From Opitutales bacterium (GTDB taxonomy: Bacteria; Verrucomicrobiota; Verrucomicrobiia; Opitutales; Seribacteraceae): DNA of 64,000 nucleotides. The DNA lies in NCBI GenBank assembly GCA_028101545.1, contig JAOHKZ010000001.1:1-64000 (forward strand). Reading direction: 5' to 3'. The notes under the pieces are model-generated. The model ran no database searches. It saw only the letters and a program-made list of their open reading frames with translations, and was not told the DNA's origin. How positions within the stretch are numbered: position 1 is the stretch's first letter; the number at the start of each line of letters is the position of its first letter. Shown here piece by piece: positions 42,260-51,619 of this stretch. A program made the position numbers and the translations under genes.

Positions 42260-43144
42260 ATGGAGAATGAAGAGGGAAAGAAGGGTATGTTTCGGGCATA
42301 TCAGGTGGCGCAGGAGATGATTAAGGATCGACTGGAGGATGTGGATGAAGAGGCAGCGAAGGAGATGGGCGAGGTGGCTGGAAATGAGGTGATTGTAGCC
42401 CGCGGGGCTTACGACTTTATTGAACGGGTTTTTAGTAAGATGGATATGCCTCATAAGGTGGTGGATCCATCCGCTTTTGAGGCGTTTGGGCCGTCGCCCG
42501 AACAGATCGTTTTTCTGAATTGTCCGGGTAAGGTGGATAAGGAGGGGGTGCGTAATTTAAGAAATTTTGTGGAGAAGGGTGGCTTTCTTTTTACCACCGA
42601 CTGGGCTTTGAAGCATGTGATTGAACCGGGTTTCCCTGGGACTTTACGCTATAATGGCAGAGCTACCGGGGATGAGGTTGTTCGTGTCGAAATTGATGCG
42701 AAGGAGGATGCATTCCTAAAATCCCTGATCGGGGAGGGGGATGATCCGCAATGGTGGATTGAGGGTTCGAGTTATCCGATTGAAATTTTGGATCCGAATA
42801 ATGTGGAGGTTCTGGTTCGTTCGAAGGAGGTGAAGGAAAAGTACGGAGAGAGCCCGGTTTTTACCTCGTTTAATTATGGGAAGGGGAAGGTGTATCATAT
42901 GATTTCCCATTTTTACCTGCAGCGTACCGAGACCCGGACGGAGAGGCATAGGCGGACGGGATCGGATTATATGGAGGAGAAGTTAAGGATGAATTCGGCC
43001 AGGCGGGCGAAGTATCGGAGAATGGGGGTGGATCGTTCATCCCTGGGTGAGGTGGAGGCGGCTTATTCAAGTTCTGCCTTGATGGGAAAGGTAATGTATG
43101 AAAAATCGGTGAGCTTGAAAGAATTTAGAAACGACGAACTATAA
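42260..43144 (+). CDS. Glutamine-amidotransferase-fold (GATase1-like) protein of unknown function
   Basis: 294 residues. The central pattern (VIVARGAYDFIERVF, EQIVFLNCPGKVDKEGVRNLRNFVEKGGFLFTTDWALKHVIEPGFPG) and a later FNYGKGKVYHMISHF strand-turn are typical of GATase1-like folds without a clear catalytic Cys. The last 60 residues are charged and Arg-rich. It is the first gene after the palindrome-controlled promoter and its stop touches the ArsR-type regulator start (TAATG). A GGAAG lies 9 bases upstream of the ATG. A ligand-sensing or hydrolytic role is possible; not assignable. Confidence 0.55.
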   Translation: MENEEGKKGMFRAYQVAQEMIKDRLEDVDEEAAKEMGEVAGNEVIVARGAYDFIERVFSKMDMPHKVVDPSAFEAFGPSPEQIVFLNCPGKVDKEGVRNLRNFVEKGGFLFTTDWALKHVIEPGFPGTLRYNGRATGDEVVRVEIDAKEDAFLKSLIGEGDDPQWWIEGSSYPIEILDPNNVEVLVRSKEVKEKYGESPVFTSFNYGKGKVYHMISHFYLQRTETRTERHRRTGSDYMEEKLRMNSARRAKYRRMGVDRSSLGEVEAAYSSSALMGKVMYEKSVSLKEFRNDEL

Positions 43145-43581
43145 TGGGAAAACCGGATGATCAGATGCTCAATCGTGGAGCCAGGACTTACCTGGCTCAT
43201 GCGGTGAAGGCGGCTACCCATCCGGTTCGCAGAGAAATCCTGAAGTCTCTCAAGAAGGGCCCGCAAAGCACGGTCGATCTTGAGGGGGAATTGAAGGAGT
43301 CCCGTTATAATCTTTACCATCACCTGGATGTTTTATCATCTGCCGGGTTGGTAAAGGAGAGTTCTTCGAAGAGTGGAGGGAAGATCCGTCATTTTGCACT
43401 CAAGGAACCAAAGCGGCCGGAGTTGGCAGTTTTGCTTTTTGATGAGGCGGAATTGAATCAAGACCCCAAAAGCAGAGAGAATTTTCTCGATGCCCTTGAG
43501 ATGCTTGAAGGAAAACCCATCCCACATCGGGATAAGGTGGTATCGGCTGAGATTCAGCTCCGGTACCCCTGGTCAAAGTAA
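43144..43581 (+). CDS. ArsR-type winged-helix transcriptional regulator
   Basis: 145 residues. The winged helix occupies about 15-80: AHAVKAATHPVRREILKSLKKGPQSTVDLEGELKESRYNLYHHLDVLSSAGLVKES, with the helix-turn-helix in the TVDLEGEL-YNLYHHLDVL segment. No metal-binding cysteine pair is present, so it is not a metal sensor of the classic type. It overlaps the upstream stop by one base and is followed by a 164-base gap to the VWA gene. Probably binds the palindrome at 42191-42208 and autoregulates the cluster. Confidence 0.8.
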   Translation: MGKPDDQMLNRGARTYLAHAVKAATHPVRREILKSLKKGPQSTVDLEGELKESRYNLYHHLDVLSSAGLVKESSSKSGGKIRHFALKEPKRPELAVLLFDEAELNQDPKSRENFLDALEMLEGKPIPHRDKVVSAEIQLRYPWSK

Positions 43582-43745
43582 TTCTTTGCCTGGTTGACGG
43601 GGCCTTGTCCTGTCGGCGGCGATTCATCGTAAATAACCCCCATTTCGGGAACGGATTTTCTGGCTGCAGATAACAAGCAACACTTGGTTGCCTGGCAAAA
43701 AATTTAATTAATAAAAAACAAAATAGAGAAGGAAAAAAAAGAAGT

Positions 43746-45056
43746 ATGAGTATATTCACAACAAAGTTAGATTATAATAAAGTATTGGCGAATCAGGAGA
43801 ATGATGTTCACTTAGTTACCCGGATTGATGCCCCGAAATTGCAGTCGGATGAAAGAAAACCAGTGGCATTTACAATCTGTCTGGACCGGAGTAGTTCGAT
43901 GGCAATGGAAAGAAAATTTGATTATGCCTTGGAGGCCTGCGTGGGAGTGGTTAAAAATTTGAGGCCGGATGATCTGTTCTCCTTGGTTACTTTTGATAGT
44001 GAGGTGGAGGTGGTTCTTCCCTTGGAGAAAATTGAGGATAAACAAAGGGTATGTGAGATAATAAAAAGTTTATCCACCCGTGGAATGACATATTTGAGCG
44101 GAGGTTGGGAGCAGGCCAAGGACGAGTTACTTAAGGCAGCGCCCGGAATGTTAAAAAGGATGTTACTTCTAAGTGATGGTGTAGCAAACAGGGGGATTCG
44201 TGATCATCGGGAATTGATTACTTTGGTTGGGGACGGCTTACGCGATCATGGGATCCGTACTTCATGTCTCGGGTTCGGGGATCATTATCAGGAGGATTTA
44301 CTTTCTGATATGGCGACTCATTCGACGGGGAATTTTTACGATGTTGATTCGAAGGAAAAACTGCCAATCGTTTTTGCGGCTGAACTGGAGGGTGCACTTC
44401 GAATTTCAGTAGAAAATCTGCGTGTCCGCATTAAGACTGAGGAGCAGTGTGAGTCTTGGGATGACTTTGGAGGAATGAGAAAAACCATTCTCGATGATGG
44501 CCGAACAGAACTTTTGATTGGAGATTTGGTTTCGGAGGAGGTTCGTTCTTTTGCCCTCGAATTGAAGGTGCGCTCCGCTGATTCCGGCTCGATTGGGCGC
44601 TTGATCTCAATGGATTTTGTTTATGATCTTGTTGGGGAGGATGGATCGTTACCTACTTCGGAAGAGCGGATGATTGAAATTTCTTTTGTAAATAATCCGG
44701 AAGATGTGCAATTGGATGATACACTGCTTGCCATCATCACAACTCAACGGACATCCAGAACTATCAGAAAAGCCATTGAGAAAATTGACCAGGGTGAAGA
44801 AAGGGAAGCGATCGAATTTCTCAGAGGGGAGTTAAAGAAGCTGGAGGAGTTGGGAAAACCGGAGTTAATCGCGGACTCGGAGATGTTGATCCGTTCGACC
44901 ATAGAGAAAATTGAAATGGGATGGAGGCGAAGTAGGGGGCGTAAGTTCGCGCAGTACAGTTCCCGTTCCTATTCTAAGATGAGTTCATCGGAATACTGGT
45001 CTGCTGATGAATCATACAGTCCATCCTTTAAGGGAACTAATGACGACGAGTTATGA
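43746..45056 (+). CDS. Von Willebrand factor A domain protein
   Basis: 436 residues, cytosolic by the absence of a signal peptide. A VWA domain (about 40-215) keeps the metal-ion-dependent adhesion site DxSxS (D47, S49, S51), with T and D positions in GMTYLSGG and LLLSDGVANRG. The C-terminal half (about 220-350) is beta-rich, then helical and ends in a Ser/Tyr-rich, basic tail (SRSYSKMSSSEYWSAD). VWA proteins act in protein complexes, often with MoxR-type ATPases, none of which is nearby. A short AAGGA-like site precedes the ATG. It overlaps the MORN gene. Confidence 0.75.
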   Translation: MSIFTTKLDYNKVLANQENDVHLVTRIDAPKLQSDERKPVAFTICLDRSSSMAMERKFDYALEACVGVVKNLRPDDLFSLVTFDSEVEVVLPLEKIEDKQRVCEIIKSLSTRGMTYLSGGWEQAKDELLKAAPGMLKRMLLLSDGVANRGIRDHRELITLVGDGLRDHGIRTSCLGFGDHYQEDLLSDMATHSTGNFYDVDSKEKLPIVFAAELEGALRISVENLRVRIKTEEQCESWDDFGGMRKTILDDGRTELLIGDLVSEEVRSFALELKVRSADSGSIGRLISMDFVYDLVGEDGSLPTSEERMIEISFVNNPEDVQLDDTLLAIITTQRTSRTIRKAIEKIDQGEEREAIEFLRGELKKLEELGKPELIADSEMLIRSTIEKIEMGWRRSRGRKFAQYSSRSYSKMSSSEYWSADESYSPSFKGTNDDEL

Positions 45057-45745
45057 TGGTTAACCGATTAAAGAAAAAACTTCACAAGTTAAAGGATCCA
45101 CAACTTGAATTGCCCTTTAATGGGATTGGTGTGAAGCCACAGTTCGAGGTGAAAATATTTGGGACGAAACAAAATAATTTACAGTTTTCTGTGCTCGAAG
45201 ACGGTAGTCGATCCCAGTTGTACTCGATGACTGCATTCGTAAAAGATGATCATTTATATCTCGGATATTATGGAGATAATCATTGCTGGTATCCCGACGG
45301 AAAATTGAAGGGGGTTTCTCACTTTTCTAAGGGTAGACAACACGGTAAGCAGATTACTTGGTATCCGGACGGGAGCTTACGTAGGAGTTGGTACTGGCAC
45401 TATGGAGAATTTCATGGTCGCTGGATGGAATGGTATGAAAATGGAGTCACTTCGTTCCAGGGACATTATCGATTTGGTAAGAAGCATGGCAAGTGGTGGC
45501 AGTGGTACGAGAATGGAAGGATGGCGGTGGCAGGAGATTTCCTGGATGGATATGCCCTGGATCTAACGGTATGGAAACCAGATGGTACGCTCTGTCCAGA
45601 GTCCGGCGTGACTGCCGGTTTTGGATACTGGTTAAGTTATGAAGAGAACGGTGAGCTAAAAGACCGAACGGAAATTTCGAATGGAGAAATTGTTTACGAC
45701 TTACCGGATGAAGACGAAGATATAGACGACGAATCTGATAGCTGA
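45053..45745 (+). CDS. MORN/YwqK-like repeat protein
   Basis: 230 residues. After a 55-residue N-terminal part come repeats of the form WYPDGKLKG..FSKGRQHGKQITWYPDGSLRR, WYENGVTSFQGHYRFGKKHGKWWQWYENGRMAV: at least four MORN/YwqK-type units (about 80-175). A Asp/Glu-rich tail ends the protein. YwqK-family proteins are antitoxins or structural scaffolds in other bacteria. Its ATG overlaps the VWA stop (ATGATGG), so it is translationally coupled. A scaffold partner of the VWA protein is the simplest inference. Confidence 0.7.
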   Translation: MMVNRLKKKLHKLKDPQLELPFNGIGVKPQFEVKIFGTKQNNLQFSVLEDGSRSQLYSMTAFVKDDHLYLGYYGDNHCWYPDGKLKGVSHFSKGRQHGKQITWYPDGSLRRSWYWHYGEFHGRWMEWYENGVTSFQGHYRFGKKHGKWWQWYENGRMAVAGDFLDGYALDLTVWKPDGTLCPESGVTAGFGYWLSYEENGELKDRTEISNGEIVYDLPDEDEDIDDESDS

Positions 45746-45950
45746 TTGATTGTGCCTTGAATTATTATCAGAGTCTAATTTAGGGGTAGTGCCTAGATTA
45801 TTAATTTCAGTGGAATAAATGAGTTTTGCAAAATTCATGAAATTATTTAATAAGTTGGGCTGTTTTTTTTAATATTTAGCTTTATTTCATTCACTTGCCC
45901 TTTCAATTACGATGATGCGGTCGGGCATGGTAACTATATAGTTTTTTCTG

Positions 45951-47837
45951 ATGTTTAACGATTTATATGGAATTGCCCGTTGGGGAGATGGATTGGTGGA
46001 TATTCTTCCTAATGGAAATGTGGGATTAAAAGACCCGCTGAGCCCGGATGCACAGGCCGTGGATTTGGCGGAGATTATTCAAAAACTTGAAAAAAGAGGT
46101 ATTCAAACCCCGGTATTGCTACGGGTTTCAAATTTTTTGGAACATCGTATTAATGCAATTAATGAAGGTTTTCGCTCTGCGATTGAACAGGTTGGATATG
46201 GGGGGAAATATCGCGGGGTTTTTCCAATAAAAGTAAACCAACAGGCTCATGTGGTGGAGAGAATTTCAGAGTATGGTGAAAGTTTTGATTTCGGATTAGA
46301 GGTTGGCTCAAAAGCAGAACTATTGATTGCTCTTTCTCAATGCGATAATCCACAATCTTTGATAATTTGTAACGGATTTAAGGATACTGAGTTTATTCGG
46401 CTTGCCCTGCTGTCAACAAAGCTTGGTATGAATACAGTAATCGTATTGGAGAGCGTGCGGGAACTAAAGTTGATCATCAAGGTATCCCGCGAGCTAAATA
46501 TTCCTCCGACCCTGGGAGTGCGGGTAAAACTGGTAAATGTTGTAAGTGGGAATTGGGCAGCAACGAGTGGAGACCGTTCATCGTTTGGGCTTTCAGTCGC
46601 ACAGGTCGTGGAGGTGGTGGATGTATTAAGGCAGGAAAATTTATTAGACTGTCTTGTTCTGCAGCATTCCCATTTGGGTAGCCAGGTTCCGAATATGATT
46701 GAGATTCGTAAATTTGCTCAGGAGGCAAGCAGGCTATTTATTGAGATTGGTAAGTTGGGAGCGAATTTAAAATACCTGGACTTGGGCGGGGGGTTGGGGG
46801 TTGATTACACGGGGGAAAATTCATCCAATCCAAATTCAATCAATTATTCTTTGGAAGAATACTGTTACAGCTTGGTGGAGACGGTAGCGTTTGAAATGAA
46901 TGAGGCCGGGTTGCCTCATCCATTTATAGTAACTGAAAGTGGACGGGCATGTGTGGCACAATCCTCCATGCTTTTATTCAGTGTTCTTGAGAGCACAAGT
47001 TATGAGAGCAATGTGGAAGTTGTGAGCCGTGAGGATGATCATCCATTGCTTCGTTCCCTTATTGAAATATCGGCTGAATTTGGTTCCCACAGTCCGCTCG
47101 AATCCCTTAATGAAGCCAGTTATTATCGGGATGAATTGAGAGCGAATTTTAGAAGGGGTAGGCTGTCCCTTCCTGTACTTGCTCGTGCGGAACAGGCTCA
47201 CCAGCGAATTCTCGGGCAAGTCCGGGCAATCATGAGTGAGCTTGATGATTCTGAATATAGTGAGGAATTAAATCTCCGGATCCAGGGGATGGCGGATATA
47301 TATCATTGTAATTTTTCATTATTTCAGAGCCTGCCCGATGTCTGGGCCATTGATCAATTACACCCGATTATTCCTCTTACTCGGTTGCATGAAAAACCTG
47401 ACCGTAATGCGGTGCTTTCTGATATTACCTGTGACAGCGATGGCCGGATTGATCGCTTTGTGGTCGCGGATGGCGTGGCTGATTGTCTTCCTCTTCATAG
47501 TTTACGGGATGATGAACAGTATTATTTGGGTGCATTTTTTGTGGGGGCTTATCAGGAGACTTTGGGTGATTTACATAATCTTTTTGGGGATACGAATGTG
47601 GTAACCATACGACTTAAGGAGGGTGGGGAGTTTGAACTGCTTGACGAGGTGGAGGGTGATACAGTTTCTGAAGTCCTGAGCTATGTGGAATATGAACCCA
47701 AGAGATTATTGGAGAAATTTAAGGCAAAGGCGGAGAAAGCTGTTAAAGAGCATGGGGCAACCCTTGAGGAATTGAAGGAATTGGTGACCACATACCGTGA
47801 TAGTTTACGGGGGTATACTTATTATGAATCTGACTGA
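45951..47837 (+). CDS. speA: Biosynthetic arginine decarboxylase
   Basis: 628 residues of the PLP-dependent fold-III family, converting arginine to agmatine. The N-terminal YGIARWGDG motif and the PLP lysine K94 in FPIKVNQQAHVVE are standard for SpeA; later motifs HSHLGSQ and LDLGGGLGVDY bind PLP phosphate, and ESGRAC follows. No signal peptide. It is the first gene of a four-gene operon with carboxyspermidine dehydrogenase, nspC and speB (spacing 15, then overlaps of 1 and 4 bases). The 205-base upstream stretch holds the presumed promoter, not certain to the base. Confidence 0.95.
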   Translation: MFNDLYGIARWGDGLVDILPNGNVGLKDPLSPDAQAVDLAEIIQKLEKRGIQTPVLLRVSNFLEHRINAINEGFRSAIEQVGYGGKYRGVFPIKVNQQAHVVERISEYGESFDFGLEVGSKAELLIALSQCDNPQSLIICNGFKDTEFIRLALLSTKLGMNTVIVLESVRELKLIIKVSRELNIPPTLGVRVKLVNVVSGNWAATSGDRSSFGLSVAQVVEVVDVLRQENLLDCLVLQHSHLGSQVPNMIEIRKFAQEASRLFIEIGKLGANLKYLDLGGGLGVDYTGENSSNPNSINYSLEEYCYSLVETVAFEMNEAGLPHPFIVTESGRACVAQSSMLLFSVLESTSYESNVEVVSREDDHPLLRSLIEISAEFGSHSPLESLNEASYYRDELRANFRRGRLSLPVLARAEQAHQRILGQVRAIMSELDDSEYSEELNLRIQGMADIYHCNFSLFQSLPDVWAIDQLHPIIPLTRLHEKPDRNAVLSDITCDSDGRIDRFVVADGVADCLPLHSLRDDEQYYLGAFFVGAYQETLGDLHNLFGDTNVVTIRLKEGGEFELLDEVEGDTVSEVLSYVEYEPKRLLEKFKAKAEKAVKEHGATLEELKELVTTYRDSLRGYTYYESD

Positions 47838-47852
47838 TAAAGGAGAAGAAAT

Positions 47853-49058
47853 ATGACAAAGGTTTTGGTTGTTGGAGCAGGCGGTGTTGGATCGGTCGCA
47901 GTTCATAAAATGGCAAGTTTACCAGAGGTCTTTTCCTCGATCACTCTTGCAAGCAGGCGGATTTCCTCCTGTGAAAAGATTGCCAAATCAGTGGATGAAC
48001 GGTTTGGGGTAAGTATTGAATCTTTCGAACTTGATGCGGATAAAGTGGAAGATACGGTTTGTCTGTTGGAGAAGGTAAAGCCAGATCTTTTGGTAAACCT
48101 GGCTTTGCCATATCAGGACCTGGCATTGATGGATGCATGCCTAAAGGTTGGGGTGCATTATTTGGATACTGCCAACTATGAACCCAAGGATCAGGCAAAG
48201 TTTGAATATCGTTGGCAGTGGGAATATCAGGATAGGTTTGAAGATGCCAGGCTTATGGCATTGTTGGGTTCTGGGTTTGATCCCGGGGTCACAAATATTT
48301 TCACCGCCTGGTTAAAAAAGCACCACTTCGACAGGATTGATACGCTTGATATCTTAGACTGCAACGGGGGGGATCATGGGCATCCTTTTGCCACCAATTT
48401 TAATCCTGAGATTAATATCCGTGAGGTTACGGCACCTGCCAGGCACTGGGAGAAAGGGGACTGGGTGGAAACACCTGCGTTGTCCCATAAGAAATCCTTC
48501 GATTTTCCAAGTGTTGGTGAGCGTAATATGTATCTGATGTACCATGAAGAATTGGAATCTTTGGTTAAACATTTACCAGAAATAAAGAGAGCCAGGTTTT
48601 GGATGACTTTTGGAGATGCCTATTTAACTCATTTAGAGGTTTTGCAAAATGTGGGGCTTACTTCAATTGAACCGATCATGTACAATGGTCAGGAGATCAT
48701 ACCGTTACAATTCCTCAAGGCTGTGCTCCCAGATCCAGGTGGATTGGGTGAACGAACCAAGGGGAAAACTTGTATAGGTAACATTGTTACCGGGGAGAAG
48801 AATGGTTCCCAGGTAACCAAGTATCTATTCAATGTGTGTGACCATGAAAAATGCTTTCGTGAAGTTGGCAGCCAGGCGGTGAGTTATACGACGGGGGTGC
48901 CTGCTATGATTGGTGCCGCATTGATGATACAGGGTATTTGGAAGGGTAAGGGTGTTTTTAATATGGAACAAATGGATCCAAATCCCTTTATGGATATGTT
49001 GAATGAACATGGCCTGCCCTGGGAGGTTCGTGAGTTAAGTAGTCCATTGGATTTCTAA
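47853..49058 (+). CDS. Carboxy(nor)spermidine synthase (saccharopine dehydrogenase-like)
   Basis: 401 residues. The Rossmann start VLVVGAGGVGSVAVHKMA (5-22) and the body (LALPYQDLALMDACLKVGVHYLDTANYE, LLGSGFDPGVTNIF) are typical of the CASDH/CANSDH branch of the saccharopine-dehydrogenase family, which condenses putrescine (or diaminopropane) with aspartate semialdehyde using NADPH. A clear AAAGGAG lies 9 bases upstream. The neighbours speA/speB supply putrescine, so carboxyspermidine is the likely product here. The last base is shared with the next start (TAATG). Confidence 0.9.
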   Translation: MTKVLVVGAGGVGSVAVHKMASLPEVFSSITLASRRISSCEKIAKSVDERFGVSIESFELDADKVEDTVCLLEKVKPDLLVNLALPYQDLALMDACLKVGVHYLDTANYEPKDQAKFEYRWQWEYQDRFEDARLMALLGSGFDPGVTNIFTAWLKKHHFDRIDTLDILDCNGGDHGHPFATNFNPEINIREVTAPARHWEKGDWVETPALSHKKSFDFPSVGERNMYLMYHEELESLVKHLPEIKRARFWMTFGDAYLTHLEVLQNVGLTSIEPIMYNGQEIIPLQFLKAVLPDPGGLGERTKGKTCIGNIVTGEKNGSQVTKYLFNVCDHEKCFREVGSQAVSYTTGVPAMIGAALMIQGIWKGKGVFNMEQMDPNPFMDMLNEHGLPWEVRELSSPLDF

Positions 49059-50233
49059 TGCTTCCGACACAAAGCGGAGGACCCGGTGCCTTTGATCAAT
49101 TTGATTTAAATCGTGTGCCCACGCCATGCTATGTTGTGGATGTGGAAAAGATCCGTTCAAACCTTGAGGTTTTGCGTGCGATTGCAGATCGTTCAGGTGC
49201 CAATCTACTTCTTGCTCTGAAAGCATTTTCGATGTGGTCTTTGTCAGAATTAATAGAGGAGTATCTTGATGGATGTTGTGCTTCCGGGTTGTGGGAGGCA
49301 AGGTTGGCAAGAGAGAAAGGACTGGCTGAAAAAAGTAAATCAAAGATTCTTTCGACCTATTCGCCCGCTTACCGGTCTACAGAAATTAATGAAATCTGCT
49401 CCCTTTCTGACCATTTAATTTTTAACCATCCCGGTTCATTTGGGGTGAAGCAGGCAAGTGAAGCTGGAGTTTCTGTTGGTTTGCGAATCAATCCAGAAAT
49501 TTCCCTGGGACATGATCCGAAGTATGATCCGAGCGCAGAAAACTCAAGGCTGGGTTATCCCATCAGTCACTTATCTGAAGAGCAAATTTCCGGATTTGAT
49601 GGTTTGCACTTTCATAATCTGTGCGAGCAGAACTTTTCTCCATTAGATAAAACCTGGCGGAAGGTGGAGAAAGATCTCGGAAATCGTCTAAATCAATTTG
49701 ACTGGGTGAATATGGGGGGAGGGCATCATTGTACAAGGGAGGATTATGACCGGGACGGGTTAATTAATTTACTGGTTGAGGTCTCGAAAAAATACAATGT
49801 TCAAACATATTTGGAACCTGGGGAAGCGGTTGCCTTGGATGCGGGTATTCTTGTGGGTGAGGTGCTTGATACCATGAATGCAGATAAAGACCATGCATTA
49901 CTTGATGTAAGTGCAACTTGTCATGCGCCTGATGTGATTGAGGCTCCTTATCGCCCGGCACTGATGGGAGATCTAGATAAGGGGGAATATCGATATCTCC
50001 TGGGTGGTTCCAGTTGTTTGACTGCGGATTGTTTTGGGGAATATGGATTTGATAAGAAACTTAAGCGCGGAGACCGGGTAGCATTTTTAGATCAAGCCCA
50101 TTACACTATGGTAAAAACAAATACTTTTAATGGAGTCCCATTGCCATCGATTGCGTTGTGGAATTCAAAAACCGATGAATTGTCGATAATCAAAAAATTT
50201 GGTTATGAGGAATTTGAGAACCGTTTATCATGA
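49058..50233 (+). CDS. nspC: Carboxy(nor)spermidine decarboxylase
   Basis: 391 residues of the PLP fold-III alanine-racemase-like class. The PLP lysine is K55 in LLALKAFSMW. Other motifs are HNLCEQNF, NMGGGHHC, TYLEPGEAV and the C-terminal ATCHAPDVIEAPYRP, which supplies the cross-subunit Cys in this family. It decarboxylates carboxyspermidine (or carboxynorspermidine) to spermidine (or norspermidine). It overlaps the dehydrogenase gene by one base and speB by four bases. Annotation is as certain as the family allows; the carbon-chain length preference is not. Confidence 0.93.
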   Translation: MLPTQSGGPGAFDQFDLNRVPTPCYVVDVEKIRSNLEVLRAIADRSGANLLLALKAFSMWSLSELIEEYLDGCCASGLWEARLAREKGLAEKSKSKILSTYSPAYRSTEINEICSLSDHLIFNHPGSFGVKQASEAGVSVGLRINPEISLGHDPKYDPSAENSRLGYPISHLSEEQISGFDGLHFHNLCEQNFSPLDKTWRKVEKDLGNRLNQFDWVNMGGGHHCTREDYDRDGLINLLVEVSKKYNVQTYLEPGEAVALDAGILVGEVLDTMNADKDHALLDVSATCHAPDVIEAPYRPALMGDLDKGEYRYLLGGSSCLTADCFGEYGFDKKLKRGDRVAFLDQAHYTMVKTNTFNGVPLPSIALWNSKTDELSIIKKFGYEEFENRLS

Positions 50234-51081
50234 CGAATAAGAATATCCAGTTTTTAGGGTCGGAGTTGAAGGAGGTGGAAAACGGGAGAGAATCTTCAAA
50301 GTTTCAAATTATTCCATGTCCGATGGAAAAAACCGTTTCTTATGCACGGGGAACAGCCGGTGGACCGGCAGCCATTATTGAGGCAAGCCAGGAGTTGGAG
50401 AGATCAAATATTTGCAGTGCAGGAATCTTTACCCAGAAGGCAATTAATTGCTCGGTGGAGCATGCGGATTGTATGCATGAACTGAGAGAACGGGTGGGTT
50501 CTATTGTCCGGAATAATCAGTTTCCTTTTACTCTGGGGGGAGAGCACTCTTTAACCTGGGCCACAGTGAGTGGGATTTCCGAAGTACTGGGGAAGAAAAT
50601 TGGGATTGTTCAAGTCGATGCGCATGCAGATCTTCGCAAGGATTATTTGGGCAATGCACATTCCCATGCCAGTGTGATGAATCTATTGGTGAATGAGGGG
50701 CATCAATTAGCCTCACTTGGCGTACGTGCGATGTGCGAAGAAGAGAGAGATTTCCGGAAAGCAAATGGGATCCTTTTTTGGGATGGCGAGGAATTAGTCC
50801 GTTCCAATACGAGCTCAGTTGAACTACCCGATAACTTTCCAGAACTTGTATATATTTCCTTTGATTTAGATGGACTGGACCCTTCCATTATGCCGGCAGT
50901 TGGAACTCCGGTGCCGGGCGGGTTGAATTATTATCAGTCAATAGATTTAGTAAGCTCCGTTCTCAAAGGGCGTACATGTGTCGGTATGGATGTCGTTGAA
51001 CTCGCTCCCGTTAAAAATGATATAGTCTCCCCCTTTACCGCGGCATCTCTTTGTCAGAGGTTGTTGGACCTTGTTCGGTAA
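50230..51081 (+). CDS. speB: Agmatinase
   Basis: 283 residues of the ureohydrolase fold with all Mn2+ ligands: H106 in GGEHS, D130, H132 and D134 in VDAHADLR, and SFDLDGLDP (about 213-221). It converts agmatine to putrescine and urea, completing arginine to putrescine with speA. It overlaps nspC by four bases and ends the operon; there is no obvious terminator in the 7 bases before the convergent gene. A substrate other than agmatine is unlikely given the partner speA. Confidence 0.93.
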   Translation: MTNKNIQFLGSELKEVENGRESSKFQIIPCPMEKTVSYARGTAGGPAAIIEASQELERSNICSAGIFTQKAINCSVEHADCMHELRERVGSIVRNNQFPFTLGGEHSLTWATVSGISEVLGKKIGIVQVDAHADLRKDYLGNAHSHASVMNLLVNEGHQLASLGVRAMCEEERDFRKANGILFWDGEELVRSNTSSVELPDNFPELVYISFDLDGLDPSIMPAVGTPVPGGLNYYQSIDLVSSVLKGRTCVGMDVVELAPVKNDIVSPFTAASLCQRLLDLVR

Positions 51082-51088
51082 GGACTAG

Positions 51089-51532
51089 TTATCCAATTAC
51101 TCGAATCTTTAGTTCCGCTAAGTTTACAAAATTTTCAATTCCGGTGTGCCAAAGGGAGAATTCTTCCAGTTTGAGTTTGGGGAGTAAGTGATAAAGTTTG
51201 ATGAGCGAGATGGGACCGAGGTCCGTTCTGTTTCGGTGGTTGTGAATATGGACTTCAATTTCCGGAATTTCAGCTGGTAGGAGAGTAATATTATTGAATT
51301 CCTTTACTCTGTTTTCTCCACAAACGACCACATCATTTTTATTGTTATCCACAATGATGAGTTTTCCCTGTACCAGTTGTTTGGCAATTTCCTGAGCAAG
51401 TGGGGAGTGCTTTGGATCTTTATTCAATTTAAGGATTTCGCGTAGGCGGGGTCTTGCTTGCGTTAGGCAAAATATGCGCTCGCAGAACAGGTATGCTTCT
51501 TCCTTGGTGATGGTATGTCCAATGATTTTCAT
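51089..51532 (-). CDS. Unknown 147-residue protein (1)
   Basis: One soluble domain, no recognised family. The N-terminus (MKIIGHTITKEEAYLFCERIFCLTQARPRLREIL) is helical and the middle (IEVHIHNHRNRTDLGPISLIKLYHLL) His-rich. Convergent with speB (7-base gap). The gene next to it on the same strand (51620-52063) has the same length but no visible sequence similarity. Coding is supported by an uninterrupted frame and local codon use only. Confidence 0.5.
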   Translation of the reverse strand: MKIIGHTITKEEAYLFCERIFCLTQARPRLREILKLNKDPKHSPLAQEIAKQLVQGKLIIVDNNKNDVVVCGENRVKEFNNITLLPAEIPEIEVHIHNHRNRTDLGPISLIKLYHLLPKLKLEEFSLWHTGIENFVNLAELKIRVIG

Positions 51533-51619
51533 TTCCTTAATTATAACAAGGGAGTTATCAAAAAGATAGGCTTTGGCCGCGTCATAAGTGTCATAGGCGA
51601 GGTTGTGTGCTAATCTATC

